From Clostridium tagluense (lineage in GTDB: Bacteria; Bacillota; Clostridia; Clostridiales; Clostridiaceae), in contig NZ_BHYK01000001.1 in NCBI RefSeq assembly GCF_003865095.1, forward strand, positions 267,141 through 331,140: DNA of 64,000 nucleotides, in the 5' to 3' direction. This document shows positions 27,107-36,625 of the stretch, piece by piece. Positions within the stretch are counted from its first letter, which is position 1. The number at the start of each line of letters is the position of its first letter. The notes under the pieces were generated by a model. That model ran no database searches. It saw only the letters and a program-made list of their open reading frames with translations, and was not told the DNA's origin. A program made the translations under genes and the position numbers.

Positions 27107-27894
27107 TGAGCGAAGGACAATATTCATTAGAAGTTAAAGAGTATGATAAAAGTTTAGATTTAAAAAAGCTTAAACCTTATGGAGATACGATGAATGATGG
27201 TAAGGTTCAAATGAGCTTTACACTTCCAGTAGAGGATAATGAAAGAGGAGTAGAAGCGGCACTTCAGCTTGCTAGATCTATGGGACTTAAAGATCCAATC
27301 TGTGCTCATCATGGTTCTTTAGATAAAGAATTTGCTTTCTATGTGATTTACGGTTCATTAACACATACTGTAAACTATGAAGAAATCCATGTTCAAACTG
27401 TAGAATGTGAAGTAATGGATATGAAAGAAGTTGGAGAGTATATAAAAGAAAACATTAAACGTGAAGTTATAATAATTGGCGCTAGTACAGGTACAGATGC
27501 TCATACAGTTGGTATAGATGCTGTAATGAATATGAAGGGTTTTGCAGGACACTATGGTCTTGAGAGATACCCTATGATAGAAGCTTTGAACTTAGGAAGT
27601 CAAGTTGAGAATGAAGAATTTATTAAAAAAGCTATAGAACTTAAAGCGGATGTTCTTCTAGTTTCTCAGACTGTAACTCAAAAGGATGTACACATTCAAA
27701 ACCTTACTAACCTAGTAGAATTATTAGAAGCAGAAGGAATCAGAGATAAAGTTGTATTAATTTGTGGAGGTCCAAGAATAACACATGAACTTGCTAAAGA
27801 ACTTGGATACGATGCAGGTTTCGGACCAGGAAAATTTGCTGGGGACATAGCAAGTTTCGCAATTACAGAAATGGTTGAGAGAGGACTTGTTTAA
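27106..27894 (+). CDS. kamE: Lysine 5,6-aminomutase beta subunit KamE
   Basis: 262 residues. Carries the cobalamin-binding DxHxxG motif as Asp131, His133 and Gly136 (TGTDAHTVG), with His133 as the lower axial ligand. Lys144, in the MNMKGFAGHYG segment, coincides with the Lys144 that binds PLP in the studied clostridial enzyme. Residues 1-100 are the dimerisation part. The Rossmann-like B12 domain ends with LICGGPRITHELAKELGYDAGFGPGKFA-type strands. AGGAGGG precedes the ATG, which overlaps the kamD stop. Last gene of the operon; no lysine permease gene or sigma-54 activator is present. Confidence 0.97.
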   Translation: MSEGQYSLEVKEYDKSLDLKKLKPYGDTMNDGKVQMSFTLPVEDNERGVEAALQLARSMGLKDPICAHHGSLDKEFAFYVIYGSLTHTVNYEEIHVQTVECEVMDMKEVGEYIKENIKREVIIIGASTGTDAHTVGIDAVMNMKGFAGHYGLERYPMIEALNLGSQVENEEFIKKAIELKADVLLVSQTVTQKDVHIQNLTNLVELLEAEGIRDKVVLICGGPRITHELAKELGYDAGFGPGKFAGDIASFAITEMVERGLV

Positions 27895-27990
27895 AAAATA
27901 AACTTAGAGAGAAATTTTAATGGGTTCAGCTTGAAATATTTTAATATAATTATCTTATTTATAATACATTGAACGTAAGAAGTCACTATT

Positions 27991-28034
27991 TAAGTCTCCA
28001 CTCCTTTAAAATAAATTGAAGGAATGGAGACTTA
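27991..28034 (+). terminator. Hairpin after the lysine operon
   Basis: AAGTCTCCA...TGGAGACTT arms with an inner CTCCTT/AAGGA extension, about 100 nt after kamE. No T run follows, so it may stabilise the 3' end rather than terminate. Confidence 0.5.
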
Positions 28035-28113
28035 TTAAGGTTATTATGTTTTTTGAACGTAACTGTAATTGCTATGGTGTTACATTCCTTATAATTTAAA
28101 AGACATCATTTTT

Positions 28114-28160
28114 ATAGTGCAAAATAATATATTCCAATATTATTTTGCACTATCTTTATA
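28114..28160 (+). terminator. Strong hairpin between the lysine and dlt operons
   Basis: A perfect 17-bp stem (28114-28130 with 28137-28153) followed by CTTTATA. It is the better terminator candidate of the 519-bp gap 27895-28413. The rest of that gap is AT-rich and should hold the dlt promoter, which I could not fix. Confidence 0.6.
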
Positions 28161-28413
28161 TAAACATGTAAGAGAATAATTTAGTTCATTAAAATAAAAT
28201 GAATTATCAAAACAAGATAAATTTTTATGAAAAAAAATATTAAAATATGAATTTATGCAAAGTACTGATATAATAAATTTTAGTGAAATAGGAATTAAGT
28301 AGAATTGTGGGGTTTAATTGGAGTAATAATGTTATTTTGAATTGATAATTTTAAAATTAAAAGAAAGGAAATGTAAGAGATATAAATTTATATGGAGGAA
28401 GGAAGGCGAATTT

Positions 28414-29889
28414 ATGAATTTTATTGATATAATTGAGAGTTATTGTAATACTAATAAAATAGCTCATATCTATAAGAATAGCAACTTAACTTATAGAGAG
28501 TTAAAAACAAAATCTGATTCACTTGCTGTAAATATTATAGAGTTATTTGGAAAAGACAAAACTCCAATAATAGTTTTTGGACATAAAGATCACTTAATGC
28601 TTATAAGTTTTTTAGCTTGTGTAAAAAGTGGACATGCATATATTCCAGTAGATAGCTCAACTCCAAGTACAAGGCTTAAGGATATTTTATTTACTTCTGG
28701 TGCTAAACTAATTATAAACATATCAGATAATTTAATTGATATTCCTGCAGATACAATATTAAATAAGAATGAAATAGAAAAAAATGTATTACAATATAAA
28801 AATAAAATTCCAAATATTAGTTATAGAATTAAGGGGGAAGAGGTTTATTACATTATATATACTTCAGGAAGTACTGGTAAACCAAAGGGAGTACAGATAA
28901 CCCAAAATTGTATTCAAAGTTTCATTGATTGGAGTATGGATTTAATTGATAAAAAAGATAAAATATTTATGAATCAAGCGCCTTTTTCTTTTGATTTATC
29001 TGTTATGGATACTTATTTATCATTGGTTTCTGGTTCAATACTATATAGTATTGATAAAGAGATGATAGCTAATTTACTTGAGCTTTTTATAAATTTCAAG
29101 TCTTCAGGAATTACAACTTGGGTTTCTACTCCTTCCTTTGCAGAAATGTGTTTGCAAAGTGAGCAATTTAATGAAAAATTATTACCTGAATTGAGGCAGT
29201 TGTTATTCTGTGGAGAAACACTTTCCAAGGAATGTGTAAAAAAATTATTGGAAAGATTTCCTAAGATTAAAATAATAAATTTCTATGGTCCAACAGAGGC
29301 AACAGTGGCAGTAACTGCAATTGAAATAAAACAAGAAATGCTTTTAAGTAAAGAAAGTCTTCCAGTTGGGTACGTAAAAAAAGACTGTGAAATAATCATA
29401 GAAGAAAATACAAATGAAATATTAATAGTAGGTGACAGTGTAAGCATAGGATATTTTGCTGATCCTATTTTAACAAAAAAAACCTTTTTTAAAAGAGAAA
29501 TTTCAGATGTTGAAAAGAGGGGTTATAGGACAGGAGATACGGGGTATATTGATAATGGGCTACTATATTATGAGGGACGAATAGATAATCAAATTAAACT
29601 TAATGGTTATAGAGTGGAAATTGAAGACATCGAAAATAATATAAAAAAACTTCCTTTCATAAAAAATGCCGTTGTAGTACCTATTAAGGAAAAAAATAAA
29701 ATTAAATATTTGGCAACAGTTGTAGTGCTAAATGATAAGTTTGAAGGAAACATAATTATCTTAGTTAAAAATTCCTTGAAGAATTTATTGCCTTCATATA
29801 TGATACCTCGCAAAGTAAAGGTAATAGAAGCTTTACCTATAAATAGAAATGGAAAAATCGATAGAAAAAAGATAATGGAGGAATTTTAG
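28414..29889 (+). CDS. dltA: D-alanine--D-alanyl carrier protein ligase DltA
   Basis: 491 residues from the ATG at 28414 (GGAGGAAGGAAGG upstream); an in-frame TTG at 28342 would add 24 basic residues and is unlikely. DltA adenylates D-alanine and loads it on DltC, for D-alanylation of teichoic acids. AMP-binding motifs: YIIYTSGSTGKPKGV near 145, FYGPTEATVAV near 290, YRTGDTGYIDNGLLYYEGRIDNQIK near 370-395, and the C-terminal Lys in RNGKIDRK. DltB starts directly at the next base after the stop. First gene of the dlt operon. Confidence 0.96.
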   Translation: MNFIDIIESYCNTNKIAHIYKNSNLTYRELKTKSDSLAVNIIELFGKDKTPIIVFGHKDHLMLISFLACVKSGHAYIPVDSSTPSTRLKDILFTSGAKLIINISDNLIDIPADTILNKNEIEKNVLQYKNKIPNISYRIKGEEVYYIIYTSGSTGKPKGVQITQNCIQSFIDWSMDLIDKKDKIFMNQAPFSFDLSVMDTYLSLVSGSILYSIDKEMIANLLELFINFKSSGITTWVSTPSFAEMCLQSEQFNEKLLPELRQLLFCGETLSKECVKKLLERFPKIKIINFYGPTEATVAVTAIEIKQEMLLSKESLPVGYVKKDCEIIIEENTNEILIVGDSVSIGYFADPILTKKTFFKREISDVEKRGYRTGDTGYIDNGLLYYEGRIDNQIKLNGYRVEIEDIENNIKKLPFIKNAVVVPIKEKNKIKYLATVVVLNDKFEGNIIILVKNSLKNLLPSYMIPRKVKVIEALPINRNGKIDRKKIMEEF

Positions 29890-31035
29890 ATGCTTCCTTA
29901 TGGAGATTTTTTGTATTTTTATTTAATGATTTTGGTACTGATTCCCGCAATTGTCGTTGGTTTGCTTGGTAAAAGGATAAAGTGGTATGGACTACCGGCG
30001 AGCTTATTTATGATTTATTTGATTTTTGGTAATTCAAGACAACAAGTTGAATATTTAATTGTATTTTTTGTAATGGAATTTTTATTAATTATAATTTATA
30101 GCTTTATGGTAAGAAAGTTTAAACAAAGATGGTTACTTTGGATTATAATAGTAATTGGTCTATCACCTTTAATATACTCAAAGTTCAGCAATATATTTAT
30201 ACACAAAGAGCTTGGGTTTTTAGGAATTTCTTATTTGACTTTCAAAGTTATTCAGATGCTAATACAAATTTTTGATGGGTATATAACCAAAATAAATATT
30301 TTTGATCTTGCTTATTTTATATTATTTTTCCCAACCTTAAGCTCTGGACCCGTGGATCGTTCAATTAGATTTATGGAGGAAAGCAATAAGGCTATTAAAC
30401 CTAGACAATATGTTGAATATTTAGGTGATGGAATATTTAAAATTTTACAGGGCGTAGGATATAAATTCCTAATAGGATATTATATACAAAAATATTTCAT
30501 TAATATAATCTCATTAAGACCACATACTTTATTAAATGCAATTAAATATATGTATTCTTATAGCTTTTATTTGTTTTTTGATTTTGCCGGTTACAGTTTA
30601 ATTGCAATAGGTGTAAGCTATATAATGGGAATAAAAACACCTGAAAACTTTAATCTTCCATTTATAAGTAAGGATATAAAAGATTTTTGGAATAGGTGGC
30701 ACATGAGCTTATCTTTTTGGTTTAGAGATTTTATTTATAATAGATTCGTAATGAGTGCCATTAAGAAAAAGTGGTTCAAGAGTAGATATACAGCTTCATA
30801 TATTGGTTTCATGATAAACATGATAACCATGGGACTATGGCATGGAATTCAGTTGAATTATGTCGTTTACGGTGCCTTTCATGGGGTTTTGCTCATAGTT
30901 ACAGATTATTTTCAGAGAAAAGTACTCTACAAAAAAATCAAAGGAAAGGTTTATTTTAAAATTGCTTCAACTGTTGTAACCTTTAATTTGATATGTTTTA
31001 GTTTTTTAATATTTTCAGGATATTTATTTAAATAG
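29890..31035 (+). CDS. dltB: D-alanyl transfer membrane protein DltB (MBOAT family)
   Basis: 381 residues with about ten hydrophobic helices. MBOAT acyltransferase that passes D-alanine from DltC across the membrane. Visible marks: FFPTLSSGPVDRSIRFMEE near 143, FFDFAGYSLIAIGVSYIMG near 230, FWNRWHMSLSFWFRDFIYN near 268, and the catalytic His in MGLWHGIQLNY near 320. The GAGGA ribosome binding site lies within the end of dltA. dltC follows after 14 bp. Confidence 0.96.
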   Translation: MLPYGDFLYFYLMILVLIPAIVVGLLGKRIKWYGLPASLFMIYLIFGNSRQQVEYLIVFFVMEFLLIIIYSFMVRKFKQRWLLWIIIVIGLSPLIYSKFSNIFIHKELGFLGISYLTFKVIQMLIQIFDGYITKINIFDLAYFILFFPTLSSGPVDRSIRFMEESNKAIKPRQYVEYLGDGIFKILQGVGYKFLIGYYIQKYFINIISLRPHTLLNAIKYMYSYSFYLFFDFAGYSLIAIGVSYIMGIKTPENFNLPFISKDIKDFWNRWHMSLSFWFRDFIYNRFVMSAIKKKWFKSRYTASYIGFMINMITMGLWHGIQLNYVVYGAFHGVLLIVTDYFQRKVLYKKIKGKVYFKIASTVVTFNLICFSFLIFSGYLFK

Positions 31036-31049
31036 AAGGAGGCATTTAT

Positions 31050-31289
31050 ATGCAAGAATTAGTTTTTAATATATTAGAAGAAATTACTGGGGAGGATTTA
31101 CATGAAGAAGGTGATGTGAATTTATTTGACAGCGGAAGATTGGATTCATTAGGAGTTATTGAACTGATTGTAGCAGTAGAGGAAAAAACTAATATCATAC
31201 TTGACCCTGCTGTTGTTGAAAGAAAAGATATAGAAACACCAAACAAAATTACTGAGTATCTTCAAACCCTCTCTAAAAGTAGAATATAA
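31050..31289 (+). CDS. dltC: D-alanyl carrier protein DltC
   Basis: 79 residues, the normal size. Acyl-carrier-like four-helix protein; Ser33 in GRLDSLGVIEL is the site for the phosphopantetheine arm that holds D-alanine. GAAGGAGG precedes the ATG. The last base of its stop codon is the first base of dltD, so the two are coupled. Confidence 0.96.
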   Translation: MQELVFNILEEITGEDLHEEGDVNLFDSGRLDSLGVIELIVAVEEKTNIILDPAVVERKDIETPNKITEYLQTLSKSRI

Positions 31290-32488
31290 TGAAAAAGGTC
31301 ATAGCTTTTGTTTGCTCTATTGTTATTAGTATTGGTTTTTTATTTTATTATCAAAACTATTATGAAGGTATTATTTCAAAAAAATATTATGACAAGTTTG
31401 GAGAAAATTTAACTGCTAATAAATTTAAAGGTGTAATGCTTCAAAAAATGGGAGCAAGAGAAGGCGATAATCTTTTGATGTTTGGTTCCTCTGAATTTGT
31501 AGCTAGCAATGGGTATTCTACTCATCCCTTTAAATTTTTTAATGGCAAAAAAGATGGTTTCCAAATCAATCTTATAGGAACATCAGGTTATAAATGTTTA
31601 GTGCATGTTGCTGATTTTGGAGCACTTGGTAAGAATTTAAAAGGACAAAAGGTTGTTTTTGTGCTCTCCCCTCAATGGTTTACAAAGGCAGGTATTGATG
31701 AAAATACTTTCGAAGCTAATTCTTCTGAGCTGCAGGTATATGGTTTTTTGTTTAATAATGATATAAGTTTAACTACAAAAGAAGAGTTCGCAAAAAGAAT
31801 AATATCAATTACTTCAAAAAAACCTAATAAAGATTTTCAGATTATGAGGACATATTGCACTCTTTATGGTAATAAGGACTTAATAAGTACAACTAATAGA
31901 TATTTAATGACACCATATTATTGGATAAAATATGAGCTGTTAACATTAAAGGATGATATAAATAGCAATAAATATCTTAAGTCTAATCCTGAACTTGTAA
32001 AATATCAACAACCACAGCATACAAATATTAATTGGAATGATGAATTAAAAAAAGCTGTGGAAACTGCTAAACCAAAGTCAAATAATAATAAATTTGGCAT
32101 GGAAAATCATATCTATAATTCCAGAATTAAAGGAACCTTTGAAAAACAAAAGGGATCAATGAAAAAAGATACCTATAAGGTATCTCCAGAATATGAGGAT
32201 TTTAAATTACTGTTAGATGTTTGCAAGGAACAAGGAATTAAACCATTAATTTTAAATATACCTGTAAACGGCAAATGGTATGATTATGCCGGTTTTAATA
32301 AAAGTGATAGGCAAGCTTATTATAAAAAGATAGATAATATGGTTAATTCTTATGACTTTGAAGTTGCTGATTTTTCAATGCATGAAAATGAAAATTATTT
32401 TTTAAAAGATGCTTCCCATTTAGGATGGAAAGGTTGGGTGTATGTTAATGAAGCCATTGATAAATATTATAATGAAATTAAAAAATAA
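31289..32488 (+). CDS. dltD: D-alanyl-lipoteichoic acid biosynthesis protein DltD
   Basis: 399 residues. One N-terminal membrane helix (3-20), then an extracytoplasmic SGNH-hydrolase-like domain. Catalytic stretches: LLMFGSSEFVASN near residue 64 (nucleophile Ser), TSGYKCLVHVADFG near 97, VVFVLSPQWFTKAG near 120, and KDASHLGWKGW near 375, which gives the Asp/His pair. It acts with DltB outside the cell in transfer to teichoic acid. Its end overlaps the dltX frame. Confidence 0.94.
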   Translation: MKKVIAFVCSIVISIGFLFYYQNYYEGIISKKYYDKFGENLTANKFKGVMLQKMGAREGDNLLMFGSSEFVASNGYSTHPFKFFNGKKDGFQINLIGTSGYKCLVHVADFGALGKNLKGQKVVFVLSPQWFTKAGIDENTFEANSSELQVYGFLFNNDISLTTKEEFAKRIISITSKKPNKDFQIMRTYCTLYGNKDLISTTNRYLMTPYYWIKYELLTLKDDINSNKYLKSNPELVKYQQPQHTNINWNDELKKAVETAKPKSNNNKFGMENHIYNSRIKGTFEKQKGSMKKDTYKVSPEYEDFKLLLDVCKEQGIKPLILNIPVNGKWYDYAGFNKSDRQAYYKKIDNMVNSYDFEVADFSMHENENYFLKDASHLGWKGWVYVNEAIDKYYNEIKK

Positions 32489-32594
32489 TATAATTTTTAT
32501 AATAGCTATTTATACAATTGCCATCTTAGGTTGCGGTTATATTTTTTTATTTCAGCCTGATGCAAAAGTTACTTATATTTATAATCAGTTTTAA
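32472..32594 (+). CDS. dltX: DltX microprotein (40 residues)
   Basis: A 40-codon frame starting 17 nt before the dltD stop, in another frame. Residues 7-26 are one hydrophobic helix (IIFIIAIYTIAILGCGYIFL) and the C-terminus is VTYIYNQF. Short size, one N-terminal helix and an F/Y-x-Y-N-x-F end are the marks of DltX, the teichoic acid D-alanylation microprotein, whose C-terminal motif is thought to help carry D-alanine from DltB to acceptor. In many Bacilli dltX lies before dltA; here it is after dltD. The ribosome binding site is weak, so translation is probably coupled to dltD. Confidence 0.8.
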   Translation: MKLKNNIIFIIAIYTIAILGCGYIFLFQPDAKVTYIYNQF

Positions 32595-32647
32595 TTCTAG
32601 TGTGTGGTCCTTGATATTTCAAGAATGATATTCATTAATCAACAAGA

Positions 32648-32677
32648 AAGCACGTAAAAATTCTTACGTGCTTTTTT
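32648..32677 (+). terminator. Terminator of the dlt operon
   Basis: AAGCACGTAA/TTACGTGCTT stem with a 6-nt loop and a run of six T, about 55 nt after dltX. This supports dltX as the last gene of the operon. Confidence 0.92.
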
Positions 32678-32801
32678 GTTGGTTTAAATATGGTGATGTG
32701 ATTGTAAATTTAAGCTTATTTTCGATATATTCATTTAAATCTGTAACACTTTTCATTAAATATCATAAGATAGTACTATAAGAAATTTTAGGAGGGGGAA
32801 T

Positions 32802-34073
32802 TTGCAAATCCTAAAGATAGGCTCAAGAGGAACCGAGGTAATGGAAATACAAGCACTACTTAATAAATTAGGTTACAGTGTGGACGGAATAGATGGAATT
32901 TATGGACCTAAAACTGCAGCAGCAGTATCGATGTTCCAAAGATATTTTGGGCTATCACCTACCGGAGTAGTAAATGACGACACTTATAAACTCATGAATA
33001 GATTTTTAATGGGTTATGATACCTACAGAATTAGACCCGGAGATACACTATATCTTATAGCAAGGAGGTATTACACTACACCTCTAAGTATAATTACTGC
33101 TAATCCTCAAATAAATCCTAATAATCTGAAAGTTGGAAGTGAGATTATAGTTCCTTATTCATTGGAGGTTGTTTATACAAATATTGACTACACTTATGAT
33201 ATTATGAAAAAAGATTTAGAAGGACTAAAGGCTAGGTACCCATTTATTGAAGTTGCCAGTGCAGGCAAGAGTGAGCTAGGAAAAGAACTTTATTATGTAA
33301 AACTGGGGAACGGACCTAATAAAGTTTTTTATAATGGGTCTCATCATGCTATTGAATGGATAACTACTGTACTTTTAATGAAGTTTATTGAAAATTTTTC
33401 TAAAGCCTATGCTACAGGACAAAATTTAGAGGGGTACGATGTCCAGGATATATGGAATAAGAGCAGTATATATGTGATGCCTATGGTGAATCCAGATGGC
33501 GTTGATTTAGTGCTTAATGGGCTAGATAGGAGTAATCCATACTACAATGATTTAATTAAGTGGAATAATGGAAGTACGGATTTTTCTAAAACTTGGAGCG
33601 CAAATATAAGGGGGGTAGACCTTAATCATAATTATGATGCTCTATGGTTAGAGTCAAAGGAGGCAGAAAAAAGCTATGGGGTGTATGGACCAGGGCCTAC
33701 AAGATATTCAGGTACGTCGCCAGAATCAGAATCGGAGTCTAAAGCTCTAGCGAATTTTACAAGAAAAAATAATTTTAGATTAGTAATAGCCTATCACAGT
33801 CAAGGGGAAGTGATATACTGGGATTTTCAAAATTTGGCGAGGCTTGAAGCTAGAAAAATAGGGGAAACATTTTCAAAATTAAGTGGTTATGAACTCGCGG
33901 AAACTTATGGAATTACAAGTTTTGCAGGATATAAGGATTGGTTTATAGATAAATATAGAAAACCTGGATATACCATTGAGGTTGGACTTGGAGAAAATCC
34001 TCTTCCAATAAGTCAATTTAATAAAATTTATAAAGACAATATCAAAGTCTTATTAGAAGGAGCATTGGTTTAA
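32802..34073 (+). CDS. M14 peptidoglycan peptidase with PG-binding and LysM domains
   Basis: 423 residues. TTG start set by AGGAGGGGG about 6 nt upstream. Domain order: peptidoglycan-binding repeat (6-68, TEVMEIQALLNKLGY...DGIYGPKT), LysM (74-118, YRIRPGDTLYLIARRY), then an M14 zinc carboxypeptidase domain (125-423). His182 and Glu185 (HAIE) and the His in IAYHSQGE are metal ligands; the Glu in YTIEVG is the general base. This layout is that of gamma-D-glutamyl-meso-diaminopimelate peptidase I, which trims stem peptides. No signal peptide is visible, as in the sporangial enzyme, so a role in sporulation or germination is possible. Confidence 0.9.
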   Translation: MQILKIGSRGTEVMEIQALLNKLGYSVDGIDGIYGPKTAAAVSMFQRYFGLSPTGVVNDDTYKLMNRFLMGYDTYRIRPGDTLYLIARRYYTTPLSIITANPQINPNNLKVGSEIIVPYSLEVVYTNIDYTYDIMKKDLEGLKARYPFIEVASAGKSELGKELYYVKLGNGPNKVFYNGSHHAIEWITTVLLMKFIENFSKAYATGQNLEGYDVQDIWNKSSIYVMPMVNPDGVDLVLNGLDRSNPYYNDLIKWNNGSTDFSKTWSANIRGVDLNHNYDALWLESKEAEKSYGVYGPGPTRYSGTSPESESESKALANFTRKNNFRLVIAYHSQGEVIYWDFQNLARLEARKIGETFSKLSGYELAETYGITSFAGYKDWFIDKYRKPGYTIEVGLGENPLPISQFNKIYKDNIKVLLEGALV

Positions 34074-34098
34074 CTTTTATAAATGCTAAAAGGCATGA

Positions 34099-34334
34099 AA
34101 TTTTTTCTTAGATTATGCTATAAGGTCAAGTATATATTGCTAAAATGCTTTCACTTCGCCAAGTAATTCTAAAATTTATTTTATCTGCATCTGCTAAAAA
34201 AAGCAAACTCGCTGTCGCTCAAACATGCTTTTTTCTTAACGCAGCTACAAATAAAATGAATTTTGAATTACTAAGGCTTATTCAAATGCATTCTGCGCAA
34301 TATATACTTTTGTTAGCATAATCTGAGAAAAAAT
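34099..34334. repeat. Giant imperfect hairpin element 1 (~236 nt)
   Basis: The two halves are reverse complements over most of their length: 20 bp at the ends (one mismatch), 13 bp AAGTATATATTGC/GCAATATATACTT, about 22 bp around AGTAATTC.AAAATT.ATTTTAT, and AAAAAAGCA/TGCTTTTTT at the tip. No protein frame is supported. It sits between convergent genes. It could be a repeated intergenic element (MITE or REP-like) or a structured RNA. Confidence 0.75.
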
Positions 34335-34446
34335 ACCAATACATATTATTTTTCATAGTAAAAAACCCTAAGGTTCACTAAATAAACTAAGAGTCTGTAA
34401 CTTATTATATATTTTTGATGGCTGTTAAAATAGTAATATATTGGGA

Positions 34447-34690
34447 AGTATGAAATTTATCCGTAGTGAATTGCAATAAGAAGCGAAGAAACATTGAAAT
34501 TCCATTTAAAAATTCTTCTTTTGCGATATAAAATTTCCGTAAGCCTGTCAGGACGACAGGCTAGCGAACCTGAGCCAGGATGGCGAATGTGAGCGATAGG
34601 AAATTTTATATGGCAAAAGATTAGAATTTTAAATGGAATTTCCAGTTTCGAGCTCGTTTGCAAGGCACGCAGGATAAATTTCATACTTTT
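34447..34690. repeat. Giant imperfect hairpin element 2 (~243 nt)
   Basis: End arms AGTATGAAATTTATCC/GGATAAATTTCATACT, middle arms GAAATTCCATTTAAAA/TTTTAAATGGAATTTC and ATATAAAATTTCC/GGAAATTTTATAT, and a GC-rich tip with GCCTGTC/GACAGGC. The right end runs into CTTTTTTATT and abuts the stop codon of the ABC-F gene. A 75-residue frame inside it on the minus strand is an accident of the repeat. The tip is much richer in G+C than the surroundings. Confidence 0.78.
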
Positions 34691-36625
34691 TTATTCTGAG
34701 TCATCTAAAAAGGCTTCCCAAGCTGCATAAAGATCTTGAAGTTCCTTTTTAACATTTGAAAGTTGATTATTTACGTCAGAACTTCGAGTAGGGTTTGAAT
34801 AAACCTCTTCAAGGCATAAATCGTTATTCAATTTTTCCGATTCTTGTTCCAATGAGGAAATTTTATCTTCCAGGTCTTTTAGGTCCGTTTTCTTTTGTTT
34901 TTCTAACTTTGACTCTTCTCTTTTCTTCTTTTTATCAAAATTAATTTGAGTTTTTGACATCCCGGCCTGGGCTTCTTCCACTTGGAACCTAAGAGGGTTT
35001 TTCTTTTTTTCTATATAATAATTATAATTACCTAAATACTCTTTGAGGCCATCTTGATTTAATTCAAGTATTTTAGTAATTACCTTGTTTAAGAAATATC
35101 TATCATGAGATATTACAATAACTGTGCCGTCATATCCTAGGATTGAGTCTTCTAAGGCTTCACGGGACATAATATCCAAGTGATTTGTTGGTTCATCTAA
35201 TAGTAAGAAATTGGATTTAGATAGCATGATTTTCAGAAGATTAATCCTACATCTTTCTCCACCACTTAATGCGGATATACTTTTAAATACATCTTCTCCT
35301 ATGAATAAAAATGCAGCCAGGGCACTGCGCACTTCTGTGGTAGTAAGTTTAGGGAATTCATCCCAAACCTCGTCTATTATAGTTTTTCCATCATTCAAAT
35401 TTGATTGTTCTTGGTCATAATATCCTACAAAAATATTTTTTCCTAATATTTTTATGCCTGTATCACTGGCCATTTTATCCATAATAATTTTAAAAAGAGT
35501 GGTTTTACCGCGACCATTTTCACCAATAAGAGCAATCTTATCTGATCTTTTCATATCTAAATTTAAATTCTGGAACAAAAGATTATCTCCAAATGATTTT
35601 GATAAATTTTCTATATGCAGAACGTCATTTCCACTTTTAATTTCTGTTTCGAAATTCATCCTGGTTTCTTTAGGATCCCTATCGGGTAGATCAATCTTTT
35701 CCATTTTGTTTAAAGATTTTTGTCTGCTGTCTGCAGCTCTTACACTTTTTTCTCTATTAAAGGATCTATACTTAGTTATAATATCCTCTTGCCTTTTTAT
35801 TTCTGATTGCTGCAAATTGTAGGCTTTTAACTGAATCTCATAATTTTTCTTCTTTAAGTCAATAAAAGTTGTATAGTTCCCATTATAACAATCTACATGA
35901 CCGTTAAGCAGTTCAAAGGTTTTATTAGAAATAGCATCTAAAAAGAATCTATCATGGGATATTATAAACATAGTTCCTTTATAGGATTTCAAATAATCTT
36001 CTAACCATTCTATTGCATCTAAGTCTAGGTGGTTAGTAGGTTCATCCAATAAAAGTACATCTGGATTTTTAAGTAATAACTTGCATAGTGCAACTCTAGT
36101 TTTTTGACCACCGCTTAATATGTTAATTGGCTTATTGTAATCTTCTTCCATAAAGCCAAGTCCTTTAAGAACCCTACTAATTTCTCCTTTATAGGTGTAT
36201 CCTCCGCGATTATTGTAAAGGTCATAGGTTAATGTATACTCTTTTATTATTCTGTTAGTGTATTCTTCTTTTGAAGCATCATAAGGTTCATTCATTTTTG
36301 ATTCTAAATCTTTAAGGTTTTTTTCTAAGGCTAATAGATTATCGAATACTAAAAGTGTTTCTTCGTATATAGTATTATTGGAATTTAATCTTAAATCCTG
36401 AGATAGATAACCAATTCTTTTGTTTTTATCTATAAATAGCTCACCATTATCAGAATCCAATTGATTTGTAAGTATTTTGAAAAGTGTAGATTTACCAGCT
36501 CCATTAGCACCAATAAAACCGACCTTTTCACCTTCATTTATACTAAAAGTTATTTTGTCTAAAATAACATCTATACCATAACTTTTGTGAATATCTTTGC
36601 AACTTAGAACTATTATTATGTTCAC
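34691..36625 (-). CDS. ABC-F family ATPase (ribosome-associated)
   Basis: 644 residues: two ABC cassettes without membrane helices (Walker A GANGAGKST near 42 and GENGRGKTT near 355; signatures LSGGQKTR and LSGGERCR; Walker B VLLLDEPTNHLD and FLLLDEPTNHLD), a linker between them, and a charged C-terminal coiled coil (about 570-640). This is the Uup/YdiF layout of ribosome-binding translation factors; antibiotic-resistance members look alike, so a protective role cannot be excluded. The start is uncertain: GTG at 36625 lies inside AGGAAGGTGA, the likely ribosome binding site, while the family's M-I-V-L-S start falls on ATA codons at 36619 to 36613. Confidence 0.9.
   Translation of the reverse strand: MNIIIVLSCKDIHKSYGIDVILDKITFSINEGEKVGFIGANGAGKSTLFKILTNQLDSDNGELFIDKNKRIGYLSQDLRLNSNNTIYEETLLVFDNLLALEKNLKDLESKMNEPYDASKEEYTNRIIKEYTLTYDLYNNRGGYTYKGEISRVLKGLGFMEEDYNKPINILSGGQKTRVALCKLLLKNPDVLLLDEPTNHLDLDAIEWLEDYLKSYKGTMFIISHDRFFLDAISNKTFELLNGHVDCYNGNYTTFIDLKKKNYEIQLKAYNLQQSEIKRQEDIITKYRSFNREKSVRAADSRQKSLNKMEKIDLPDRDPKETRMNFETEIKSGNDVLHIENLSKSFGDNLLFQNLNLDMKRSDKIALIGENGRGKTTLFKIIMDKMASDTGIKILGKNIFVGYYDQEQSNLNDGKTIIDEVWDEFPKLTTTEVRSALAAFLFIGEDVFKSISALSGGERCRINLLKIMLSKSNFLLLDEPTNHLDIMSREALEDSILGYDGTVIVISHDRYFLNKVITKILELNQDGLKEYLGNYNYYIEKKKNPLRFQVEEAQAGMSKTQINFDKKKKREESKLEKQKKTDLKDLEDKISSLEQESEKLNNDLCLEEVYSNPTRSSDVNNQLSNVKKELQDLYAAWEAFLDDSE

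Noticed and set aside
34457..34684. 75-residue frame on the minus strand
   Set aside because: It lies wholly within hairpin element 2; the frame is a by-product of the palindrome and has no ribosome binding site.
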